Shown: positions 33,802 to 45,800 of the stretch, one piece after another
How positions within the stretch are numbered: the stretch's first letter is position 1
How the letters are laid out: each line of letters starts with the position of its first letter
Origin: Asterias amurensis
Lineage: Eukaryota; Echinodermata; Asteroidea; Forcipulatida; Asteriidae
Assembly: GCF_032118995.1 (NCBI RefSeq)
Contig: NC_092650.1
Coordinates: 2,728,001 to 2,792,000 of the forward strand
Direction of reading: 5' to 3'
Length of the DNA stretch: 64,000 nt
Position numbers and translations under genes: made by a program
Notes under the pieces: generated by a model
What the model saw: the letters and a program-made list of their open reading frames with translations, nothing else
Database searches by the model: none
What the model was told of the DNA's origin: nothing

Positions 33802-36800
33802 ATGTCGACCCAACATCAAACGCCCGACAGGAAAAAGAACTTTGCCCCTCTTCACAGCTCCCCGCAAGTCGACCATTCAATGCCAAACCCCATGATGCAA
33901 CAGCCCAAGACACCCATCCCTCAGAGCCCCGCTCCTGCCAATCACTCTTTCCGCCAAAGCTCTATGTCAACACTGTCTCCCCAGATGCCGCAGAGCCCAG
34001 ATCCTGTCCATGATCTTCCTCCGGAGCTACTTGAAGCGGGCTGGAGACAGTTTTGGAGCAAGAGGGAGGGGCGGAACTACTACTTCAATAAGTTCAGTAA
34101 ACAATCACTGTGGGAGATGCCCCCCATGCCCGGAGAGAGAGGCGCATCACGGGTAAGAAAGAAAATTAGATTCCCGCTTTTAAACTGGTTGGTTTCATTT
34201 TTTTAATAGCGAAATTCATCGTTATTTTACGGGAATACGATGGCTAAATAATCACTGTAGGAGGTACGTATACCTGCTCTGTAACTCTGTATACTCAGTA
34301 CTCTCCAGAGCTCTGTGAAAGAGAATCCACAGGCAAATCACTCGAGTAGGATTCGAACCCACAACCTTTGCATTGCTACAGCAGATATTGGGTTGTAATT
34401 TGATCTTGATTATCTGTTCAACCCACAGCATGACCCTCTTGGAATTCAGATCGACCAAAGGCCCGGTCACGGACCTCCAAATATAACCTCTCCACCTGGT
34501 GGTCTGGTACCCAGAAGACAGTCAATTGAAGAGTCTCCTCTCAGCCCAACGTTCAAGCAGGCTGACTTAAGAGGGTGAGTCTACGGCCGTATCCGAATTG
34601 GCAGCTTCGGCTACAGCTACGACTGTTGAAGGGAAAGTACACAGTTGGTAGTTACTCAAAACAAATATTAACTTAAAAGACTTCTAGCTAGAAGTCTTTT
34701 ATTCTTATCTGAAAGCACACAAATTCGTCCAACAACCTTGGTGTTTTATCTTTCATCATTTTCTCGCAGCTCCGATGACCAGTTGAGCTCAAATTTTCAC
34801 AGGCTTGTTATTTTATGCTTATGATGGGATACACGGAGTGAGGGAGAACACTTGTCTTTGACAATTACCAAACGTGTACCTTCCCTTTAAGGACTTCTTA
34901 TAATGTACTTTAACGCATGATGACGCAGAAATCTAGCTGTAGCCAAGGCTATAGTCGCCAGTTCGGACACAGCCTAACCTCTTTGAAAAGTGCACCGAAC
35001 GGTTTCCCTTGTATCAGCAGAGAAAAACACTCGGCAAGATATCTCAGTTGCTTCTCAAAGATCATCATTTGCTACACAATATTAGCACTTTGTGTGCTTA
35101 AAACTTTCCAGTCTAAATATTTTGCTGTGCAATCTTGCTGGACTAAGTTGTAATAACAAGAAAACTTTCAGCTTTTTCTGAGATAAAAGGGTGACAGCAT
35201 TGAATCTGATGTTTGCGGTAGCACCATGTGTAGATCTCTTTTCAGTAGGGTTGATTCAGAAAAACAACTGGTGGTTGACAATTTGTACCCTAACACTGAA
35301 GTGGAATAAAAATCCTACTTTATCATTCATTCCTGAGACGTTCGAAGATGATCCTAATCACTGATTAATCATGGTCTTTTGTAGCCCTTTCTGGGACTTC
35401 TCTATCAACACTAACGTCATAATGTTTGAGAGGTACCCTAGTGTACTGCCTCCACCCCATAATGACATTGAACTGATGAGGGGAAGCCTAGTACAGAAAC
35501 TGCGCTTACAGTACAGTGAATTATGTCAGCAACGCGAAGGTAAGTCCCATTTCTTTATGATGTTTTATAATTGGGAAGTTTCACACCCTAATGGATACGT
35601 GTAGCAAGCAGGATATCAGTGTCGTCGGCACGTATAGCGGATATTGAGTAGCATATGATATGACGTCATAATGATGATGTATCAGTCGCACTAACCGCAT
35701 CTGTTTGCATGCAAAACCTCCCTTATATTCGATTCAAAATGTAGATACCAGGAAAACTTTTGACAAAACTGTCTCAAGAGACCTGGGCCCGATTTTTTAC
35801 ACGGCTATTAAGCAGAAAATACTGCTGGAAAATTTCTTTGATAAGCAAAAATTGAAGAAGAGAACTAGTCACAACAATGTAACCTTGAAGTAATTTTGGC
35901 TGGTAACCAGTTTCTGTTAAGCAGTACTTTCCTGTGCTTAGCAAGTTTTGTGCTTAAAAGGTTGATACATTTTTTCATTGGAGGATATTTTGGTTGTATT
36001 GTATCATAAATTGGGTTTGAACTCCAGCTAAACCGTAGTTACAGGTTGAAATGCTTTCATCTAGTACCCTCCAACAAAGATTTTGTCAACGTAGAGAGAC
36101 CGCCAACTCAGGTCTAGTAGCTTAGTTGATAGAGTGCCAGCATTTTAATCAAAGTCTTATATAGTGCACCTATCTACCAAATTAGCATTAGAATTAGAAT
36201 TATAATAATTTATTCAGCCAACGTTAAAAAGTTAAAAACCTAATACATCGGAAATTGTAGTGTACCTCGAGCTCTCTAGGTTTAACAATCACAAACAAGG
36301 TACTCAAGGCGCTGAGTATATATTCAGAAAGACAGGTTATTGCAGAGATGAATTCTGAAACCCAGTTTTGTAGCACCTTACAAGGTGCTACGGCGCATAC
36401 AGCAGCCACAGCCAGGAACACCAGGACGAACCCCCTTCTCTTTTCGATAAGTGCACTGGGTTCTTTTACATGCGTTACACAACACCAACAGCTTTACGCC
36501 CCATCAGAAGGATGAAGCAATGGTTAAGTGTCTTGCTTTAAGGACACAAGTGTCATGGCTGGGGATTCAAACCCACACTCTGCTGATCAGAAACACCAGA
36601 GTGTGAATTCGGTGCTCTTTACCGCTCGGCCACGACACTTGAGTATTTTGTAATGTATTGTTTTATCTGTTGCAGGGATCCAAGCACCGAGGGAATCCTT
36701 TAATCGTTGGCTTCTGGAGAGGAAGGTGATTGACAAAGGCCAAGATCCGATGCTACCCAGTGACTGTAAGCCAGAAGTATCGCCGTCTATGAAGAGAGAG

Positions 36801-39800
36801 ATTATGAGTGATATTCCCATCAGGTAACCTAGAATCATTGTTATCGACTAGGAACCCAAAAGTTATTTTTACATTAACTTAGTACCCAGTGATTGTAAGT
36901 GGATCATTTTATTCTACTTTTAAAACATCTTTCTAACCATATGGATTTAATAACAAATGGTTTTTATAGACCAACTCGTCCGATTCAAGTCAACGTGTCC
37001 CTTAACCAAGTATTGTCTCGTCCTTTGGACGTAAAGCTGTGTGTTGTAAATGCTCTAAAAGAATCCAGTGCTTTCACCGCCCCTTGATTGAGCATCTTAT
37101 TGTGATTTCTTGAACAGATTGTACAGGCCCAAGTTGTACGGAGAAGCCCGGAAGTTGTTGTATAGATACGCTGAAGCTGCAAAGAAACTCATTGCTACAA
37201 GGTAAGAAAATATGTTTTTTTTTCCTTGGGATCTTGAGAAAGGACTAAAACTTTCTGGGTGTGTACCGATTAACCCCTCTAATCATCTTGGCCCAATTTT
37301 GGGAAAATATTGCTTTACAACTGTCTGCTAAGCAGAAATAGCAGCCACAGATTGCACACAAGACATGGTAGTTTGGCCGGGAGCCATTAATCTGGTAAGC
37401 ATAGTTTTGTAGTGCCTAGCTACTGTTTGAGAATCAGCAGCTGTATCAAATTGGGCCACAGGAATAAAATTAGGAATGATTTCACCATCAACCAAGCATC
37501 TTTGGCCCAATTTCATAAAGCCCTTAAGCAGAAAATACTGCTTAGCAAATTTTGTTGATAAGCGTAACAAATGAGTTGGACACCAGTTGCAACATTGTAA
37601 GCATAATGGAATTTTGGCTGGTAAGCAAGAGTTTCTGTTAAGCATGAGTTTTCTGTGCTTAGCAAGTTTGTTATGCTTACATGCTTCTTGACATTTGGAC
37701 CAGGTTGTATTATTCTACAGGCCTGGTACTGAGCAAGTTGTGCTTGCAGACTCCAAGAGCAAGATTTTGTTTGTGCTAAGCAAGTTTATATGCTTTCAGG
37801 CTTCATGTTGGGCCACGTTATATCACAAACCTGAGAACGAGTAAATAATGTTTACAAACTGCATCGTGGAGGGCACACAGAAGGTAAAGATTGAGATTGT
37901 TTTCTATTTGTTTTTTTTTTTGGTCTTTTCAGGAAAGCATCTTCTGAGAGTCGTAAGATCATTAAGTGGAATGCTGACGAGATGTTTCGATGGTTGAGAA
38001 CTCAGCCCTGCTGTAGTATAGATGAGTATATGGTAAGACAAAAACACAGATTTCTGTTTCTGATACATGCCAGTTGAAAATAGCGTAGGTAGGGAATTAT
38101 TGATTTTGTTTATCCATGATGTTTTTTACCACATGAGGGCATGTGTGGACCAAATTAGTTAACAAGAAAAGAATTATGAATTTATTTAGCCATTTATACA
38201 AGAAAACCTCAAGCGGACATTCAAACAAGAAAGGAACATTTGGTTGTTCGTGTTTAAATAATAAAGAAGGATGATTGGAAAAACAAGACGGACAAGTGGG
38301 TGCCCCTTGTGGGTCTGTGTTGAACTCCCCAAAACGGTACATACAGATAACCCTGACAGCATCGAACAGGGCTTGATTATAAAACACTGCAATGAAGCTT
38401 TTGATTAAGAGGACCATTTAAAGGCAGTGGACACTATTGGTAATTACTCAAAATAATTATAAGCATAAAACCTTACTTGGTAACGAGTAATTGGGAGAGG
38501 TAGTATAAAACATTGTGAAAAACGGCTCCCTCTGAAGTGACATAGTTTTCGAGAAAGAAGAAATTTTCCACGAACTTGATTTCGAGACCTCAAGTTTAGC
38601 ATTTGAGGTCTCGAAATCAACCATCTAAACGCACACAACTTCGTGTGAGAAGGGTGTTTTTCTTTCATTATTATCTTGCACCTTTGACGACCAATTGCGT
38701 TCAAATTTTCACAGATTTGTTATTTTATGCATATGATGAGATACACCAAGTGAGAAGACTGGTCTTTGTCAATTACCAATAGTGTCCACTGCCTTTAAAG
38801 CCGGGGAATATTTAAGTTTGTTTGTTAAATCCACTAATTTAATCCATTATATCCAAAATAAACTGTAGTTTTGTGAAGATTTTTTCGGACGATCAGAGCA
38901 TGCCGATTGAAACGTTGAGTTGACAACCACTGGTTCTGACCAGTAACCAACGATACTTAAAAAGAGATTTTCACATCGGTGTTATCGCAAACCTCACCTA
39001 AATTATTATACTCCCACCATGCAAAGTTTCAAATCCTACTAACTGGGAGTGGGTGTCAATCTGGGCCCAATTTCATAGAGCTGCTAAGCACAAAAAATTG
39101 CTTAGCATGAAATTTCTTCCTTGATAAAAACAGGATTACCAACCGAATTTCCATTTGTTGCATATTGCTTGTTACTGGTATTCAGCTGTTGTTTGCTTAT
39201 CCTGAAAATCACCAGGAAATTGGGTTGGTAATCCTGTTTTTATCAAGAAAGAAATTTTTCATGTTTAGCGAATTTTTGTGCTTAGCAGCTCTATGAAATT
39301 GGGCCCTGGACATTTGAAAGGCCTTATCCTTTAGGAGAAATGTGTAATTTTGTTCCCTTTTTTTTCCTGATTCTTTAGAAACGTTTAGCTCATCTGAAGG
39401 AGCAGTGTGGACCTCATCTCAACACGGCCGTCCAATCCTCCGTGGAGGGAATCTGCTCTAAGATGTGTAGCATGTCTTGTGAGATTGTGAAGAAGCTGAG
39501 AGCTAAACACTGGGAGCTCCTTAAGGAACATCAGATTGAAGGTGAACTTAATGCGCTCAAACATTTAGTTCAAATGGGAACACAGCTGGACTTTTCAACT
39601 TGTTACTTTCTGATTTTCTATTGCCGATTGGCGTTTTGTGTTTATTGGTTAGAACCAACCTCACTACTCCAAGGAGATTTACATATGGTGCTACTGTAAA
39701 TGTCACTTATTTTATTTCCAACGTGCAAAGTTTCAAGTCCTACTTAAACCGTTTTTTTTTTCTTTCTTTCTCTCTGTTGTTCAGAGCCGGCACCATTTCC

Positions 39801-42800
39801 CAGGGCGCCAGCCGACAGGAAGATGCCTTGCTACCCGGTGTACAACTACGTACCCAGCCCGAGGTTACCCACAGTAGACATCCATGAGGAAGGAAGCACA
39901 ACATGCCTTCGTTATAAAGGAGAAATGATGAAACTCAATACAGCTCACCTGAAGAAACTGGTAAGAGGAGAGGTCGTTACGGGAGGAGTTGCTGTTTCAT
40001 TTCAACAGGAATCATTCAAAGTATACTCGCTACTTTCCCGAGTTCTATGAGAACAAAAGTCACAGACAAATTATCCGGGTGGGATTCGAACCCATGACCT
40101 TTGCAATTGCATTGCTAGAGCAGATGTCTTACCACTAGGGCCACCAAGCCAGCCTTGTGGCTAGAGGCGATTTGAATGCTACAGCGGGTACCATAATCAT
40201 TTAATAAAAAAATACTTATGCATCGGGGATGAAGAATATAATTCGATTTTTACCCTTGCCCCAATGTGTACAAAACACTGACTACTTGGTACTCGGTGGA
40301 AAGTGTATATAGTGCTTAGTACACATCGAATCTCAAGCCTTGACACTTGTGTCCTTAAAGGAACACGTTGCCTTGGATCGGTCGAGTTGGTGTGTGAAAA
40401 GTGTTTGTAACCGTTTTTTATAAAATGCATATGGGTAGAAAGATGTTGTAAAAGTAGAATACAATGATCCACACAAACATGCCTCAAAGTTGCGTGGTTT
40501 TCCTTTTACCTCGTCGACTAACACGTCGGCCATTTATGGAGGTCAAAATTTTGACTCCCATTAATGGCCGACCATGTTAGTTCGCACAGTAGAAGGAAAA
40601 CCACGCAATTTCGAGGCAAACTTGTGTGGATCATTGAATTCTACTTTTAAAACATCTTTCCAACCATATGCATTTTATAAAAAACGGTTACAAACGCTTT
40701 TGTTTTGACCAACTCGTCCGATCCAAGGCAACGTGTTCCTTTAAGCAAGACACTTAGCCATTGCTTTGTCCTTCGGATGGGACGTAAAGCCGTTGGAACC
40801 GTTTGTTGTGTACCGCATGTAAAAGAACCAATTGCACTTATCGAAAAGAGAAGGGGTTCGCCCGGGTGCTCCTGGCTGTGGCTGGTGAATGCGTCGTAGT
40901 AGGTCTCAGAATATATCACTGCAATGACCTATATTTCTGAAAGTTTGTATATACTCGGCACCTTGAGTACCTTGTTTGGTAGATACGTGCGTTATATAAG
41001 ACTTTGATATTATTATTTTTATTAATCAAAGCTCTTGCTCTTTTATATCACCTTAGGAGATGCTTTACAGGTTGCACTGTAGAGACGACGCAATCAGACA
41101 GAATTTCTTGCCAAGAGTTTGGTGTCTGCTTCGAAGATATCAGGTAAGAGATCCAGACGTGGTTTAAACATCTTAGTTTGGGTTTTGTGGTTTATTACTT
41201 GATGGTCATATCTTGGAGGGAAATGAAGACAGAAATCCTTTAGAAAAATTGTTAATTTTTTTCTTTGTAAGTTTTCAGTTTGGTGTGTGAATGTGAAAAG
41301 TCTCAAAAGCAAAACTTGTTTCTGAATAATGAAGAATTTAAGCGATGAAACAACAAGAAAGTGGGGTGATCATGCCTTCATGCGCCCTGGTCATTGCCTT
41401 GGTGCCCTTGAAATGCTCCAGTAGAAATTAACAATTTCCTCATAGTGTGCCCTTTACCAAGTAGAACATGCCTCGATGCCCTTTCCCTTTCAAATACGAA
41501 GCAAACAGGCCTGATTTACTATTTAATAATTTATTTTTTGGATTGGTTTATTTCACAAATAAAAGCTTCACAGTCTGGAAGAGGCTGAATTGAGTTTTAT
41601 TTTTTACATCATTAACAAAAGTTAAGAATATAGATATTTAAAATTAAGGAATTGACTTCTTTGGCTATTGTCAAAATCTTTCTGACGGATGACCTCTGTC
41701 CTTTCTCTCTTCCTTTCTCAGACGTTATTTGGAGTTGGTAAGTACGAGGGTCATGGCCTACAGGGAGCTCTACCCGTCGCAGTCTTCAAGTCTCTCAACG
41801 ATAACTTCGGAGTAACCTTTGAATGTTTTGCGTCTCCCCTTAATTGTTATTTCAAGCAGTATTGCTCTGCGTTTGCTGACACGGACTGCTATTTTGGATC
41901 AAGAGGGTAAGTGGATGAGAGGACTGTACTGAAACATGATTTGCCTTGGTTACTCTTATGGATCCGTTTATAAAAATCACTCCAAATATTATTATGTTAT
42001 TAGATTTCAGAAAACTAAACTGCTGTAGCTTATTTCGTCATAGAATATGACCATAAGGTTGAATTTCAAGGCAGTGGACCCTATTGGTAATTACTCAAAA
42101 TAATTATTATCATAAAACCTTTCTTGATTTTGAGTAATGGGGAGAGGTTGATAGTATAAAACATTGTGAGAAACTGCTCCTTCTGAAGTAATGTAGTTTT
42201 TGAGAAAGGAGTAATTTTCCACGAATTTGATTTCGAGACCTCAGATTTAGAGTTTGAGGTCTCGAAATCAAGCATCCGAAAGCGCACAAGTTTGTGTGAC
42301 AAGGGTGATTTTTTTCTTTCATTATTATCTGGAAACTTTGACGACCGTTTGAGCTCAAATTTTCAAAGGTTTGTTATTTTATGCATATGTTGAGATACAT
42401 CAAGTGAGAAGACAGGTCTTTGACATTTATCAATAGTGTCCATTGTCTTTAATAGATTAAAGTTTTGCATTGGGGATAAAAACATAATTTTTTTTTGTTT
42501 ACCCTGACACCAATGTTTATTGAGCACTCTGTACTTTCCCGAGTTCTGTGGAAAAACCAACAGCAAATCACTCGGATGGGATTCTAACCCACGACCTTTG
42601 CATTGCTAGAGCTGATGTTGTTATAAGTGGATTTCCGTAGATGATAGTAGGAAAGTATAAATTGTTGCTTTATTTGTGTAAATCTTTATTCCACAGTCCC
42701 ATCCTTGATTTCAATCCAGTCAGTGGATCATTTGAAGCTAACCCTCCCTTTGGGGAGGAGCTTATGGAATCAATGGTGGCACATTTTGAGGTGAGTAGTT

Positions 42801-45800
42801 TTCGAAAAAATAGAATAAGCTGTAGCAAGCTGCTTGCATAAATATAGCTTGTGGCCCAAACTTTCAACCCTAGCAGAGTCTTTCTAAAAGGCTAAAGGAT
42901 GTAGCCTTCGAGAAAGACTAAGGGCCAAAACGTGCCGATAACAAAATTTTTTGTTAGTATTTTTAATGATTAAGGTTAGCTTACAGTTAGCACTGCCCTG
43001 AAATTGCACAGTAAGCACAAAATCTGCCGTTAAGCATGAAATTGGGTCCAGGACAGCTAAGGGGGCAGAACCCTGTTCCCTTGAGACTGAAGGATGCCTG
43101 CTATATTGGTGTTTAATTTAACAAGAAATGCTCAAATGCTTTTGTAGTAGAGATCGTATTTTGAAAAAGGAATTTGCCATTATCTACTTGCGGGCCTTAA
43201 AGACTTTGCTTATGAAGGGCCTTAAAGACTTTGCTTATGAAGGGGCACAGCAATTTCCCTCTGGCAAAGGGCACTACTGTGGCGAAAATCACAGCAAAAA
43301 CACAGTGCTCACTGCAATTGCTGTGGGTGCCGTGTGTTAATTCAAGGCCTGTGTAATCTTCTCTTTTCTCCACACAAAGTAGGTACCTCTCACATTTTGA
43401 CTCCCACAAATGGCCGACCGTGATAGTTTGCGACGTAAAAGGAAAACCGTGCAATTTCCAGTGATATTCTACTTTTAAAACATCTTTCTAACCAATGCAT
43501 TTCATAACAAACGGTTTCAAACGCTTTTAATAGACCAACTCGTCCGATCCAAGGCAACGTGTTCCTTTAACCTACTTATTCCCATAGAAAAATAAAAAGA
43601 TATAATGTTCTTAGTATACCCCTCACCTTGTTTTCTCTTCCAGCGTCTCTTGGCAGGCACATGTGATCCATTGTCTTTCATCGTCTTTATTCCTGAATGG
43701 AGAAACCCACCAACAGCTGCTCTCGTGAACATGGAGAAAAGCAGGTCAGTGGGTCAGGGTACTAGACTGGCTTCCAGAACAGAGGTTTCTTAGTACTTTG
43801 AATTCATTAGCCATAAAATCTTTCTTCAAAATTTGTGACGTAAGGGCCATGCCACTTAAGGCAATTTACAGGAAATCACAAAAAAGAAAAGGCATTCACA
43901 TTTGACAATCGCGTATTATTCTTTGGGATCGAAAAACCACCATGGTTAGTCTTGTTTCAAGTCACCGTGGTATAGTGGTAAGACTGCAGGACTTGCAATC
44001 ACAAGGTTGTGGGTTCAAATCCCCCAGCTAACAGCTGATTTCAAAAAGACTAGAATAAATATTGTTGTCTAGTTACTAGTGCTGGGTGTATAGTGAAATT
44101 TTGTTATTCGGATACCACTGGCCAACTATCCGAAATTAACCGGATATTCGAATAGTTTTTTATTTGCCGCTAGAGGGTGCTATTAAAAAAAAAAATTTTT
44201 TTAAATAATTAAAAAAAAATTTTTTGCCGCTAGAGGCTCTGTTCGTTTGTGAATGAGATCTTATGGGCGGATTGATATTAGTTTTAGACAGTGTCACTCG
44301 GTTCATTCATAAAAATGACCGGATCTAATTTAAAGATGGCAATTTGCTTTTTCTTTTGATCGTGATTGACTACTTGAAGGAAAACTTTTGTAATCTTTGA
44401 ACAAATTACGTCAGAAATGTCATTGTTTTAACTCTTCACTGAGGTGAGCATAGTTAAATACTTAATTTATGCTGTTTTATGCTGTCTTAATAGAAGTTTT
44501 ATTAGGATTCAGACAAAACATTCATATCAGTTGTCGCCCGACGTCCGCGGATATTCGGATATTAAAGAATATCCGGTTACTTGGTTGTAATTACAGAACT
44601 ATCCGGTTTATAAATAGGTATTCGCGCCCATTGCGGATATCCTGTTAAGAAAAAAAAGTCATTCGCAGTTATGGATAGGAAAACCTATTCGCCTATAACC
44701 GGATATTCAAATAATTCGCCCAGGCCTACTAGTTACTGAATAACAATTTCTTGATTAGTTCAATTCGTAATCAGAGACTTTAGACCAATGTTTGCCTGTC
44801 TCTCCATCGGCCTGGCCGCTCAAGTCTACGCTCAGCATCCGACACTACTCGCCTCATGGAACCTAACTCAATCAAGCTTCTTAAGTCGGCCTCAAGTCGC
44901 ACATTCTCACATTTTGCTCCACACACCTGGAATGCACTCTCCACCTCAATAAGGAAATCGGAAATCTCTTCGAACATTTAAGAAGTGTATCAAACATTCT
45001 CTATACCATATCTAATGCACTGCGTTCTCGACGTAGTGGCGCTATATAAATGCTCTATATGTATGTATGTATGTATGTATGAGAGAGATTGGCTGTTAAC
45101 AGCTTGGTGTTTATGCACGTATCAATTGTAGTCCCGGCCCTGGGGGACCCGGGACTAGCGGCGACTTGGCCGGGGATGTAAAAATGGCTCTGCGTGATAG
45201 TCCCTGCCATGCCCCGCTACGGCCCGGCCGGGCGGGGCACTTGTTTTTTGTACATCCACGGCTATACACAGGCCCCGGCATGCGGGGCATGTTATAACAA
45301 ACCCCGCACGATCCCGGCCCCGACATGCGGGGCATTTATAACAAACCCCGCACGATCCCGGCCCCGACATGCGGGGCATTTATAACAAACCCCGCACGAT
45401 CCCGGCCTCGACATGCGGGGCATTTGTTACAAACCTTGTGCTATCCCGGCCCCGACATACGGGGCATTTGTAACAAACCTTGCACTATCCCGGCCCTGAC
45501 ATGCGGGGCATTTGTTCTGACTGATGGCTATTTACCCCTTGCTTGCAGCAGAGAGCCGCGGATCGGAACGCTCAACTGCAAATTAATGTGCGTCTATCAT
45601 TTCCACTGTTTTGGGGGTCAATACCTTGTCAACCTCGTTTCCAGGTGTACGATTTTGCCGTGCCATTTTTTATATTTCCCAGAATGCTTTGCTCGGTCAA
45701 TACCCGTCATTTGCATAATAAACATGATTATTTTTCAACACAAGGAAGCCGTACATATGATGTAGACCAGTAGCTGACATTTTCACTTGCGATCGCTGTT

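Noticed and set aside
45279-45500. CRISPR-like array of 44-bp GC-rich units
   Set aside because: Units are contiguous tandem repeats without unique spacers and lie inside a TIR transposon in an animal genome.
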